From an uncultured Oscillospiraceae bacterium (GTDB lineage Bacteria > Bacillota > Clostridia > Oscillospirales > Ruminococcaceae): a stretch of 45,488 nucleotides of DNA. Shown in pieces: positions 8,292-16,240 of the stretch (position 1 is the first letter of the stretch; the number at the start of each line of letters is the position of its first letter). The position numbers were made by a program, and so were the translations under genes. The notes under the pieces were generated by a model, which was given only the letters and a program-made list of their open reading frames with translations, did not search any database and was not told the origin of the DNA. The stretch covers positions 8,430-53,917 of the forward strand of contig CAJTTH010000021.1 of the NCBI GenBank assembly GCA_910579125.1, in the 5' to 3' direction.

Positions 8292-8640
8292 TAAATTAAC
8301 TCCTTTCGGTTAAGGTTTTTACTTAAATTTATTATTGTTGTTGCGCTTGTTTAAATCAAAATTTTATTTCACGGTGCAAAATAATACTGTGTGCATTGTT
8401 GTTTTTTCGCTAATTTTAATTGAAGTGTCGCCGCACAGGGAGCAAGAGGAAACCCGTAGAGGAGGTCGAATCAGCCGTGCGTCAACATAAATAAAGAAAC
8501 GAAACCACAACAATAAACTTAGGACAAAGAGCCGTATACACAAGCGCGAGCACCCTCTCACAACAGTACGTCAACATGAAAAAACGGAATACCGGCGAAA
8601 TTAACAGAGCATACGCAGCGTTACCGCGATAACAATCACC
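8292..8640 (-). ncRNA. Long pyk leader with repeated conserved blocks (candidate structured RNA)
   Basis: The predicted transcript begins near 8640 and runs about 350 nt to the pyk start codon. Three blocks recur in order near 19.57-19.67 kb: GCATACGC (8609-8616), an AAACGAAAC block (about 8497-8528) and CCGCAC...AGAGGAAAC (about 8430-8453), all quoted in plus-strand sense. In RNA sense, the segment TTGTTGTGGTTTCG can pair with CGAAAAAACAACAA further downstream at 12 of 14 positions, forming a long hairpin arm. No known riboswitch or T-box signature is visible. No gene is seen in this stretch. Confidence 0.5.
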
Positions 8641-8646
8641 TTTTTT

Positions 8647-8675
8647 ATTATATCTTAAAACCATAAAAATTTCAA
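8647..8675 (-). promoter_or_regulatory. pyk promoter
   Basis: Minus-strand TTGAAA (8670-8675), 17 bp, TATAAT (8647-8652). Confidence 0.8.
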
Positions 8676-8733
8676 CCCCCCAAAGCAATTTTTTCCATTT
8701 CCCCAAAAAACAAGAAAAAATTCGTAAAATATG

Positions 8734-8762
8734 TTGAAAACTTTGAATTTTTGTGATATAAT
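8734..8762 (+). promoter_or_regulatory. Promoter of the GSF-repeat operon
   Basis: TTGAAA (8734-8739), 17 bp, TATAAT (8757-8762), placed 70 bp ahead of the first gene and back-to-back with the pyk promoter. Confidence 0.8.
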
Positions 8763-8832
8763 TATTGTGTATCATATTGTTTCGGAAAAAGATGTGAAAA
8801 AATAAGAAGTACAACGGGGAGGGGGCAAACCT

Positions 8833-9573
8833 ATGGATTGCGCACTGTGGCTGAACAGACGCAAAGTCCGCACGGCGGCGGAGATTGCCGAAGAGCCGGA
8901 TATAGCGTCGCTGCGCGGATATTTTCTGGCAGGCAGTCTTGTCGACTGGCTTCGCGAACATGAAGGCAGTCGATACGCCGAGAAATTGGAAAAACTCTCC
9001 CCCGAAGATCCCGCCTTGAACGAAAAGCTCTCCGATATATTCGGCGGCAGCGCCTGCGGACATAAGAGCTTTGGCGAGGGCGTTCATCAAACAGCGGCGG
9101 ACGCGTTGAGCACAATCACTTGCAGTTTTCCTGCGGTGCTGAACAGTTTTGATTTCGGCTCGTCGGGCTCATACAACTATTCGGCAATAAGCTCATTCGG
9201 CAGTTTTTTACGCAGTTGGGAATTTTTCCTCGGTTCGTTCCACTCAGGCAGTTTCACGTCGGGCAGCGGTATGCACGTGTGGGAATGGGAGCGGTTTTTC
9301 GCGTTGTACGAAAGCGGTTCGTTTGCTCTCGGCAGCTTTGCGAGCTTTCACGAATGGGAGTGGGAATGGCTGTTTCGGGCTATCGGAGGAGGCAGCTTCG
9401 TTGTCGGCTCATTTAATTTCGGAAGCTATTGGCGAATGGGCGGTCTCGGCGGCAGCATGGAAATTCCGTTTCCCGAGCGCTTTGAAATGCTCGATGAATA
9501 CGACAGAATAATGCTCGAAACGCTTATGAAATGCCCGTTAGACCGTTTCGGCTACGGAATACACAACATCTGA
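8833..9573 (+). CDS. Gly-Ser-Phe/aromatic repeat protein of unknown function
   Basis: This 246-aa protein starts at an ATG behind GGGGAGGGGG. Residues 1-72 are a compact charged domain (WLNRRKVRTAAEIAEEPDIA, GYFLAGSLVDWL, YAEKLEKLSPEDP). Residues 105-200 are low-complexity: GSF or GSY occurs at about 112, 123, 134, 139, 162, 167, 187, 192 and 197, separated by aromatic/acidic runs such as WEWE and EWEWEW. The tail (210-246) is again ordinary and charged. There is no signal peptide or membrane helix, so it is likely cytoplasmic. The repeat looks like a beta-solenoid or an aromatic sticker region, but I do not recognise the family. It heads an operon with two membrane proteins and a glycosyltransferase-like gene. 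Confidence 0.8.
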   Translation: MDCALWLNRRKVRTAAEIAEEPDIASLRGYFLAGSLVDWLREHEGSRYAEKLEKLSPEDPALNEKLSDIFGGSACGHKSFGEGVHQTAADALSTITCSFPAVLNSFDFGSSGSYNYSAISSFGSFLRSWEFFLGSFHSGSFTSGSGMHVWEWERFFALYESGSFALGSFASFHEWEWEWLFRAIGGGSFVVGSFNFGSYWRMGGLGGSMEIPFPERFEMLDEYDRIMLETLMKCPLDRFGYGIHNI

Positions 9574-9590
9574 TCATTTCGGAGAACGCT

Positions 9591-10277
9591 ATGAAATACA
9601 TTATCGGATTTGTTATGCTCGGACTGGTTACATACATGGGATTGTTCTTCCTTGTGACAGGTCTGAACGAAGCGGCGCATAACACGTCCGCGCCCGTGAG
9701 CTTCAACGCTTTTAAAACCCCGTCTAGCTTCACGGTGGGAGCGGTAGAGGGCACGATAGAGCAAACCGTCGGCAGGTTGGATAAAGGTATCGTGACCGAG
9801 CGTGACTTTATGGGAGTAGTGTTTGGCGAGCCCATTGTCGAATACTTTTATGTTATTCCCGCGGGCGCGGTGCTCAACGAGTCGGGCGATCAGCAGTATA
9901 TGGCTCTGCGCGTTTCGGGCGAGGAAAACAGGGCGCTGCTCGACGAAATAACGTTCACGTTTCCCAAGCAGTCAGCCGAGCTTTCGGAGTCGCCGAAACT
10001 GGAGTTTGTCGGCTACGTCTCGGAAATGAACGACGAGACGTTTTCGGAAATGCAGGTCTTTCTTCAAAATCACGAAAAGCTCATAGGCATAGACACATGG
10101 GATATGCCGAATTACAAATATTTCATAAACCATATATGCAGATACACGGTCATCGTTTGTTCGGGTGAAAGCGACGCGGAGCTTCCGATAGTAATAGGCG
10201 CGGTCGTAAGCGCGGTCGGAATTGGCGGCATAGTGTTGCTTATCGTGAAAAAGGTTCGCGAAAACAGCGGATATTAA
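9591..10277 (+). CDS. Two-TM protein of unknown function (paralogue 1)
   Basis: The start chosen is ATG 9591 behind GGAGAA, not the upstream in-frame codons that overlap the previous gene. The 228-aa product has an N-terminal hydrophobic helix (KYIIGFVMLGLVTYMGLFF), a central domain of about 165 residues and a C-terminal helix (IVIGAVVSAVGIGGIVLLIV) followed by a basic tail. The central domain is probably outside the cell. It shares topology, length and local patterns (YxxPxxxL followed by xxALxxS, then an FxGxVxxxxxxx segment) with the next gene, so the two look like a tandem duplication. No catalytic motif is seen. It is 17 bp after the GSF-repeat gene. Confidence 0.8.
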   Translation: MKYIIGFVMLGLVTYMGLFFLVTGLNEAAHNTSAPVSFNAFKTPSSFTVGAVEGTIEQTVGRLDKGIVTERDFMGVVFGEPIVEYFYVIPAGAVLNESGDQQYMALRVSGEENRALLDEITFTFPKQSAELSESPKLEFVGYVSEMNDETFSEMQVFLQNHEKLIGIDTWDMPNYKYFINHICRYTVIVCSGESDAELPIVIGAVVSAVGIGGIVLLIVKKVRENSGY

Positions 10278-10331
10278 CGTTTATTATGCGCCAAAGCGCG
10301 TTTAAAAATTTTTTTGTTCGGGAGAAAATTT

Positions 10332-10958
10332 ATGAGATTTGTAAGGTTATTGGTAATGTTTGTAGTGATCGCGTTTCTGGGTATTGCCCTATTGGTCGGA
10401 ACGCTCAAGGACAAGGCGGAGCTTTCCAAACCGCGCGGCGATCTGGAGACCATGACCGAGGACGACTTCTATCAAGGGCGTTTCGTCGAGGGAACCATCT
10501 ATGAACTTTGGGATAATTTTGCGGATATGGAAGAATATGACAGTACATTCGGAATAAAGCACAACACGCGCGTTACCGCTCAATATTACGCGCTGCCCAT
10601 ACCCGTGCTTGATGAATATAAATTTGTCGCGCTTGCCATAAGCGACAGCTCGAAACAGACTATCGCGAAAAAAATGGTAAAGGAGACGGACGCGTTTTAT
10701 GAGGACGGCACCATGCCGACGACCGAGCTGCACGTCCGCGGTAAAGTAACAAAGCTCAGCGGTGACGGTCTTGATTATCTTCGGGAATACGCCGAGTATA
10801 TGGACTTTGACGCGGGCGATGTTGCGGCGTTCACGATAAACGACGGCAACGACGGCAGCAGCTCGGGCGGCACGCTTATCATCGCGATAGTGCTCTCGGT
10901 CATCGGGCTTGGCGGCACGGTATTTATGATCGTCCGCAGAGTTATCCGCGGCAAGTAA
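10332..10958 (+). CDS. Two-TM protein of unknown function (paralogue 2)
   Basis: The start is ATG 10332 behind GGGAGAAAA, giving 208 aa. An N-terminal helix (FVRLLVMFVVIAFLGIALLV) and a C-terminal helix (LIIAIVLSVIGLGGTVFMIV) flank a roughly 150-aa acidic loop, with a short basic tail. YYALPIPVLDEYKFVALAIS aligns by eye with the corresponding part of the preceding protein, as does the LHVRGKVTKLSGD segment. It is probably an extracytoplasmic binding or scaffold protein; no function can be assigned. The stop is one base from the GTG start of the next gene, indicating cotranscription. Confidence 0.8.
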   Translation: MRFVRLLVMFVVIAFLGIALLVGTLKDKAELSKPRGDLETMTEDDFYQGRFVEGTIYELWDNFADMEEYDSTFGIKHNTRVTAQYYALPIPVLDEYKFVALAISDSSKQTIAKKMVKETDAFYEDGTMPTTELHVRGKVTKLSGDGLDYLREYAEYMDFDAGDVAAFTINDGNDGSSSGGTLIIAIVLSVIGLGGTVFMIVRRVIRGK

Positions 10959-10959
10959 A

Positions 10960-11787
10960 GTGAACGCGATACATATCGCCTCTTCCGCGCCCGCGTTCGC
11001 CAAAGGGAAGAAAACGCTCGCCGCCGAGGATTTCGACCTGTATTGTACGGCGCTTTCGGCTCTCTGCTGGCGTAAATTCAACGGTGAAATAACGCTCTGC
11101 TGCGACAGCCGTTACGCGGAGTATTACCGCATGATCGGCTTTACCGACGTCTGGAACGGCATAAACGTATGCGTTGCGGACGATCTTGAGGGCATCGACC
11201 CGCTGATGTTCTGGGCGGGCGGCAAGTTGCTCGCGCTGCGCGAGGTGAGCGCTCCCGTTGTTATGCTTGACACGGACTTTATCGTCTGGAAAACGCTTAA
11301 TTTCGGCAGCGAAATTATTGCCGCGCACCGCGAAAACATATCGGACGGGATATATCCGCCGCTCGGCTTTTTCCGCGCGGGAACGCATATTATCCCCGAT
11401 TTCAGCGAGGACGTACTGCCGCTCAATACCGCGTTTTTTTACGTCCCCGACAACGATTTCAAGGAGTTTTACACGGGGCAGGCAATAGCGTTTATGAAGT
11501 CGGCGGCGAAACGCGACGATTACCTTAAATATATGGTGTTTGCGGAGCAGCGGCTTGCGGCAATGTGCGCGGACTACACGGGTACGCCCGTAAAAACGCT
11601 GCTCGACAAGGACAATCTGTTCTATCCGCAGAGCGATTTCACGCACCTCTGGGGCGCTAAACAGGTAATGCGCGACCACCCTGAGCTGCGCGGAGATTTT
11701 CTTCAAAAATGCCGAAAACGTCTGCTCACGGAGTTCCCCGAGTATGCATATATCGCCGAAATAATAAATTCGCTCAACGGCGAATAA
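10960..11787 (+). CDS. Glycosyltransferase-like protein (GT-A fold, DUF6734-like)
   Basis: The 275-aa protein starts at GTG 10960. The N-terminus NAIHIASSAPAFAKGKK, the DSRYAEYY segment and VVMLDTDFIVW (a DxD-type metal/nucleotide-sugar motif near residue 104) resemble GT-A glycosyltransferases. PLNTAFFYV and the later FTHLWGAKQ fit the acceptor-side half of such enzymes. It would transfer a sugar to an unknown acceptor in the cytoplasm. No signal peptide is present. It is tightly coupled to the preceding two-TM gene. The exact family name is tentative. Confidence 0.6.
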   Translation: MNAIHIASSAPAFAKGKKTLAAEDFDLYCTALSALCWRKFNGEITLCCDSRYAEYYRMIGFTDVWNGINVCVADDLEGIDPLMFWAGGKLLALREVSAPVVMLDTDFIVWKTLNFGSEIIAAHRENISDGIYPPLGFFRAGTHIIPDFSEDVLPLNTAFFYVPDNDFKEFYTGQAIAFMKSAAKRDDYLKYMVFAEQRLAAMCADYTGTPVKTLLDKDNLFYPQSDFTHLWGAKQVMRDHPELRGDFLQKCRKRLLTEFPEYAYIAEIINSLNGE

Positions 11788-11843
11788 TTACGGCAGTTTC
11801 AGCTCAAAATAGTAATAATTTTCTGTTTTGGGAGGAATTTACA

Positions 11844-12506
11844 ATGATACGCACGCAGGAGCTGCAAAAATATTACACCGTCGGCGCTAACACAATAAAG
11901 GCGCTTGACGGCGTTTCGCTGAATATCGACGACGGCGAGTATGTCACGGTTGTGGGAACATCGGGTTCGGGAAAGTCCACGCTGATGAACATTCTAGGCT
12001 GCCTTGACACGCCGACCTCGGGGAGCTATCTGCTAGACGGCAATGATGTTGCGACACTCTCCGACAACACTCTGTCCGACATTCGCAGCCGAAAGATCGG
12101 GTTTATCTTCCAGAGCTTCAATCTTATCCCCGGCTTGACCGCGCTCGAAAACGTCGAGTTGCCGCTGCTGTACAGGAAAGTTCCCAAAAAGCAGCGCAGT
12201 GAAACAGCCATGAGGGCGCTGGAGAGCGTGAAGCTCTCGGATAGAGCGCTGCACCGTCCGTCCGAGCTGTCGGGAGGTCAGCAGCAGCGCGTCGCTATTG
12301 CGAGGGCGATAGCGGCGAACCCCGCCATCATTCTCGCTGACGAGCCGTGCGGAAATCTGGACAGCAAATCGGGCGCGGAGGTGCTTGAAATACTTTCGCA
12401 GCTTAGCCGCAGCGGAAAAACGGTCGTGATGATAACTCACAACGAGGATACGGCGAAAAAGGCGGAAAGGCTTGTCCGCATCTCAGACGGGAGGCTTTGC
12501 CAATAG
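11844..12506 (+). CDS. ABC transporter ATPase, MacB/LolD family, without a permease nearby
   Basis: The start is ATG 11844 behind GGGAGGAATTT, giving 220 aa. All ATPase elements are present: Walker A GTSGSGKST, Q-loop FQSFNLIPGLTALENVELPL, signature LSGGQQQR, Walker B IILADEP with the catalytic Glu, and H-loop ITHNE. The TALENVELPL and ADEPCGNLDS wording is typical of the MacB/LolD/YtrE class, which drives mechanotransmission across the membrane. Such ATPases normally sit beside an FtsX-like permease, but the flanking genes encode a glycosyltransferase-like protein and a sirtuin. Either the permease is elsewhere or it works with an unusual partner. Confidence 0.92.
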   Translation: MIRTQELQKYYTVGANTIKALDGVSLNIDDGEYVTVVGTSGSGKSTLMNILGCLDTPTSGSYLLDGNDVATLSDNTLSDIRSRKIGFIFQSFNLIPGLTALENVELPLLYRKVPKKQRSETAMRALESVKLSDRALHRPSELSGGQQQRVAIARAIAANPAIILADEPCGNLDSKSGAEVLEILSQLSRSGKTVVMITHNEDTAKKAERLVRISDGRLCQ

Positions 12507-12534
12507 CCGCGTATTCATTAATAAAGGAGACAAT

Positions 12535-13251
12535 ATGACTTTACAGGAAATAATCGACGACAGCAAGCGGATAGTTTTTTTCGGCGGTGCGGGTGTGTCA
12601 ACCGAGAGCGGAATACCCGACTTCCGCAGCGCGGACGGATTGTATTCGCAGCATTACAAGTACCCGCCCGAGCAGATAGTCAGTCATACGTTTTTTACGC
12701 AGTATCCCGATGAATTTTATCGGTTTTACCGCGACAGAATGATATTCCCCGACGCAAAGCCAAACGCCGCGCATTTAAAGCTCGCGGAGCTTGAGCGGGC
12801 GGGGAAACTGTCGGCGGTGATAACGCAGAATATCGACGGATTACATCAGGCGGCGGGCAGCAAAAACGTCATCGAGCTGCACGGCAGCGTTCACCGTAAC
12901 TACTGTACGAAGTGCGGCAAATTCTATCCGCTTTCGGCGGCAACTGAGAGCGAGGGTATTCCCGAATGCGAATGCGGCGGACGTATAAAGCCCGACGTCG
13001 TGCTGTACGAGGAGAGTTTGAACTCGGAGGATATTGAGAACGCGGTCACAGAGATAGCGGCTGCCGATACGCTGATTATCGGCGGCACATCGCTTGTGGT
13101 ATACCCCGCTGCGGGTTTCGTGAACTACTTCAAGGGCAAGCACCTTGTGGTTATCAACAAATCGCCCACCAACGCGGATAAAAATGCGGAATTGGTGATA
13201 GCGGACAGTATCGGCGAGGTTTTAAGTAAAATCAGAGCGTGTTCACATTAA
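12535..13251 (+). CDS. Sir2 family NAD-dependent protein deacylase
   Basis: The start is ATG 12535 behind AAAGGAGA, giving 238 aa. It removes acyl groups from lysines using NAD. Signatures are GGAGVSTESGIPDFR (NAD binding), TQNIDGLHQ, IELHGS with the catalytic His, four zinc cysteines (CTKC and CEC) and IIGGTSLVVYPA. It is the last gene of the run starting at 8833, 28 bp behind the ABC ATPase. The final codons (RACSH and the stop) are contributed by the left terminal repeat of the MITE-like element at 13234, so the natural C-terminus was altered by insertion, apparently without loss of the core domain. Confidence 0.95.
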   Translation: MTLQEIIDDSKRIVFFGGAGVSTESGIPDFRSADGLYSQHYKYPPEQIVSHTFFTQYPDEFYRFYRDRMIFPDAKPNAAHLKLAELERAGKLSAVITQNIDGLHQAAGSKNVIELHGSVHRNYCTKCGKFYPLSAATESEGIPECECGGRIKPDVVLYEESLNSEDIENAVTEIAAADTLIIGGTSLVVYPAAGFVNYFKGKHLVVINKSPTNADKNAELVIADSIGEVLSKIRACSH

Positions 13252-13397
13252 CCGAAATGTCCGGATTTCGAAGCGAATTTTGCGCATTTCGAGGCGAAAA
13301 TTCGCAGACGTACTGTATGTACTTCAAGAATTTTTAACGAAGAAAGGCGCAAAATTCGCCGAAAGACGGGCGTTGAGCGTTAATGTGAACACGCTCT
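13234..13397. mobile_element. MITE-like element with 19-bp perfect terminal inverted repeats
   Basis: The 164-bp element is bounded by AGAGCGTGTTCACATTAAC (13234-13252) and its exact reverse complement (13379-13397). Inside, GCGAATTTTGCGC and GCGCAAAATTCGC form a second inverted pair, so the whole element can fold as a long hairpin. There is no transposase, and no clear target duplication at the edges. The left repeat overlaps the end of the Sir2 gene. Confidence 0.7.
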
Positions 13398-13492
13398 AAG
13401 GTAAACTAAGCCGTGCAATAAACGGACATAATATCCCGTGCGTTACGCTCGGCAATAACGTAACGCAAAGCCGGTCGGATTAAGGAGTAAAA

Positions 13493-14587
13493 ATGGAAAC
13501 TGTTCAGACGGTAACTTATCAATGCCCGAACTGCAACGCGGCATTGGAATACGACAGCGTACACGGAGGATTTAAGTGCTTCTATTGCGACAGCACGTTC
13601 TCGGATCGCGAGATAAGGAATATCTTCAAGCATAACGAGGAGGAAGTAAACCTCGATACGGCGGTCGAGCCCGAGCTTAACGAGTCGCAGGAGCAAATGG
13701 AGGAATTTACGGGGCAGAGCGCCCTGTACAGCTGTCCGAACTGCGGCGCGGGAGTTATCTGCGACAGCCTTACTTCGTCGACGAGATGTCACTTCTGCCA
13801 TACGCCCGTTATACTTTCGGGGCGGCTTTCGGGCGAGTTCAAGCCGAATATGATAATCCCGTTCAAATCTACAAGGGATCGCGCCGAACAGAAGTTCAGG
13901 GAGTACATAAAAGGTAAGTTCCTGCTGCCGAGGGGCTTTAAATCGGAAGCGCAGATAAGCAATATCTCAGCGCTGTACGTTCCGTATTGGCTGAAAAGCG
14001 GCTTGACGGACGTTCAGCTTTCAGCAACAGGAAAGACTATCAGAACATGGACGACGGGCAGCCGCCGCTACACTCATACTAAAGTGTACAACGTAGAGCG
14101 CGACGCGGAAATGTCGTTTATCCGCGTGCCGTGCGACGGCTCAAAGCGCATTGACGACGGTCTTATGGAGAGCATAGAGCCGTTCAATTACGGCGATCTT
14201 AAGCCGTTCTCGATGTCGTATCTGTCGGGCTGCGCCGCTGAAAAGTACGATGTTTCCAAGGAGGAGGCTGCTGTGCGCATAGATGAGCGCGTGCTGAAAG
14301 CGGCTGAGGACGAGATACGCAGAATGGCGTCTGTGTATACATCGCTGGAATCGGTACGGACGACTTTTGTCTACCGTCAGCAGAAGTACGTCTACGCGCT
14401 GCTGCCCGTATGGTTTTTGAACTACCAATACAAGGGCAAGGACTACGCGTTCGCGATGAACGGACAGACGGAAAAGATGTTCGGCGAGCTGCCCGTCAGC
14501 AAGCTGAAAACGTTTCTGTTCGGCGCGGGGATATTCCTTGTTGTGTGGCTGATAGCGTCTTTTGTGGGAGGGCTGTGCATTGCTTAA
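13493..14587 (+). CDS. Zinc-ribbon membrane protein linked to a TPM-domain protein
   Basis: The 364-aa protein starts behind AAGGAG. Two rubredoxin-like zinc ribbons come first: CPNC/CFYC (residues about 11-32) and CPNC/CHFC (about 82-102). A domain of about 220 residues with a WTTGSRRYTHTKVYN stretch follows, then ALLPVWFLNYQYKGKDYAFAMNG, then a C-terminal membrane helix. Proteins like this are often mislabelled as PriA-like because of the zinc fingers, but no helicase motif is present. The stop overlaps the start of the TPM protein, so the two likely act together at the membrane. A 10-base-scale palindrome at about 13440-13466 (GCGTTACG...CGTAACGC) precedes it and may be an operator. Confidence 0.8.
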   Translation: METVQTVTYQCPNCNAALEYDSVHGGFKCFYCDSTFSDREIRNIFKHNEEEVNLDTAVEPELNESQEQMEEFTGQSALYSCPNCGAGVICDSLTSSTRCHFCHTPVILSGRLSGEFKPNMIIPFKSTRDRAEQKFREYIKGKFLLPRGFKSEAQISNISALYVPYWLKSGLTDVQLSATGKTIRTWTTGSRRYTHTKVYNVERDAEMSFIRVPCDGSKRIDDGLMESIEPFNYGDLKPFSMSYLSGCAAEKYDVSKEEAAVRIDERVLKAAEDEIRRMASVYTSLESVRTTFVYRQQKYVYALLPVWFLNYQYKGKDYAFAMNGQTEKMFGELPVSKLKTFLFGAGIFLVVWLIASFVGGLCIA

Positions 14588-15410
14588 GATGAGATTTACT
14601 GCGGCGCTCGTTGTCGTTGTGATATTGCTTGCTCCGTTTTTCAGACTTTCCGCAAGCGCGGACTATTCCACGGGTTGTCGTGGAGCGCTCGCCGATCTTG
14701 ACGAATGTCTCACCGATTCCGAAGAGGAAAAGCTGCTCGGCATAATGAACGAGACCGCTCAGAAGATAAACTGCAACATCGGCATCGTTATCACGCGCGA
14801 TTTGAACGGAATGTCCGACAGCCGCTACGCGAAGCATTTCGGCGACAGCAATTTCGGCAGCGGAAGCTCGTATGCGGTGTTTATGTTCCTGAATACACAC
14901 GACAATCCCGCATATAAAACATACGAGGACAAAATCGGGCTTAACGGCAGAGGTCACGATTATTATGCCGGCAAGGCAAACGCCATTTTCGACAAGGTGT
15001 ATGACGGTCTGGACAGCTCGGGATTTTATTCGGCAGGGCGGGCGTTCTGCCGAGCATTGGAGCAATATGCGGGATCGGACAGCTATGGGAATAATTCGTC
15101 GTTTATCGCGGGGAATTTCTCGCTGATCAGCGGCGGGATGTTTATCGGATTTATCGCCGCGGTTATCGTTACAATAATTGTTGTAAGCAACGTTGTAAGG
15201 GGCTACAAGAAACGCGCTCCGATAAGCGCGTCAAACTACATAGATCAGCACCGCACGCGTATCACGCGTCAGGTAGATCAGTTTGTCCGTGAATACACCA
15301 CCAGCGTTTCTATAAGCAGTTCAAGCGGCGGCGGACGCGGCGGGCACAGCAGCCATGGTGGCAGTCACCGCAGCGGAGGACACAGCAGTCACGGAGGACG
15401 GCACAGATAA
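14580..15410 (+). CDS. TPM-domain (YgcG-like) secreted/membrane protein
   Basis: TTG 14580 sits seven bases after GGGAGGG and overlaps the previous stop; ATG 14589 is too far from that site. The product is 276 aa with an N-terminal signal helix (FTAALVVVVILLAPFFRLS). A TPM domain follows: LTDSEEEKLLGIMNETAQKI, IGIVITRDL, YAVFMFLN, GHDYYAGKANAIFD. A membrane helix comes next (FIGFIAAVIVTIIVVSNVV), then a Ser/Gly/His-rich tail with repeated SSHGGS. TPM proteins are implicated in envelope and photosystem maintenance, but the role here is unknown. It is coupled to the zinc-ribbon gene upstream and to dtd by a one-base stop/start overlap. Confidence 0.82.
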   Translation: MLKMRFTAALVVVVILLAPFFRLSASADYSTGCRGALADLDECLTDSEEEKLLGIMNETAQKINCNIGIVITRDLNGMSDSRYAKHFGDSNFGSGSSYAVFMFLNTHDNPAYKTYEDKIGLNGRGHDYYAGKANAIFDKVYDGLDSSGFYSAGRAFCRALEQYAGSDSYGNNSSFIAGNFSLISGGMFIGFIAAVIVTIIVVSNVVRGYKKRAPISASNYIDQHRTRITRQVDQFVREYTTSVSISSSSGGGRGGHSSHGGSHRSGGHSSHGGRHR

Positions 15411-15844
15411 TGAGAGCGGTAATACAAAGGACGGAGCGCGCAAGCGTTTCCGTTGACGGGAAGACAGTCGGCGAGATCGGAAAAGGCTTTCTTGTGCTGC
15501 TCGGTGTGGGCGCGGAGGATACCGAAGCCGACTGCGAGCGGATAGCGAAAAAGCTCGTCGGTCTGCGCATTTTCGAGGATGAAAACGGCAAGACCAATCT
15601 CTCGCTAAAGGACGTGGACGGCAGCCTGCTGATAATCTCGCAGTTCACTTTGTACGCGGACTGCCGCAAGGGAAACCGCCCCAACTTTCTTATGGCGAAA
15701 GAGCCGAAAGAAGCGGAGCGGCTGTACGAGTATTTCTGCAAGCTGTGCGCCGAGGAAATTCCCGTTGTGGAAAAAGGAATATTCGGCGCGGATATGCGTG
15801 TGGAGCTTGTGAACAGCGGTCCGTTCACGGTTATTTTGGAGTAG
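15410..15844 (+). CDS. dtd: D-aminoacyl-tRNA deacylase
   Basis: The 144-aa length is normal for the family. The enzyme hydrolyses D-amino acids (and glycine from tRNA-Ala) off tRNA, protecting translation. The start RAVIQRTERASV, the catalytic SQFTLYAD motif and the C-terminal NSGPFTVIL (the NxGPxT cross-subunit motif) are present. ATG 15410 shares its A with the previous TAA. Confidence 0.96.
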   Translation: MRAVIQRTERASVSVDGKTVGEIGKGFLVLLGVGAEDTEADCERIAKKLVGLRIFEDENGKTNLSLKDVDGSLLIISQFTLYADCRKGNRPNFLMAKEPKEAERLYEYFCKLCAEEIPVVEKGIFGADMRVELVNSGPFTVILE

Positions 15845-15847
15845 AAT

Positions 15848-16240
15848 ATGGCTGTATCAAATATAAGGGCAGAGTTGTCGGCGGATATAGAACGGGTATG
15901 GGCGGTCATCACATCACCAGACAGTGAATGGCGCAGCGATCTTCGCGGAACAGAGCACCTTAACGAAAAGAATTTTGTCGAGACCGACAAAATCGGCTTT
16001 AAAACTCACTTTACGATAACCGTATTCGAGCCGTATTCGCTGTATGAACTCAAGATCGACAATGACAATATTTCGGGACGTTGGACGGGAAAATTATCTT
16101 CGGTGAACGGCGGAACGATTATTGACTTTACCGAGGACGTTACTCCAAAAAGGACAATAATAAAACCGTTTGTCAAAGTTTTTTTGAAAAAGCAGCAAGC
16201 GGCATATCTGCGCGATTTGAGAAAGGCTTTGGGAGAATGA
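15848..16240 (+). CDS. SRPBCC (START-like) family protein
   Basis: The 130-aa protein lies three bases after dtd. The opening IRAELSADIERVWAVITSPD, LYELKIDNDNISGRWTGKLS and GGTIIDFTEDV, then IIKPFVKVFLKKQQAAYLRD match the helix-grip SRPBCC fold, which binds hydrophobic ligands or acts as a stress-related chaperone. No specific ligand can be inferred. The stop overlaps the start of the cysteine desulfurase by four bases, so it is cotranscribed. Confidence 0.75.
   Translation: MAVSNIRAELSADIERVWAVITSPDSEWRSDLRGTEHLNEKNFVETDKIGFKTHFTITVFEPYSLYELKIDNDNISGRWTGKLSSVNGGTIIDFTEDVTPKRTIIKPFVKVFLKKQQAAYLRDLRKALGE

Noticed and set aside
13234..13397. Full insertion sequence
   Set aside because: The 164-bp interior has no transposase frame; only inverted repeats are present.
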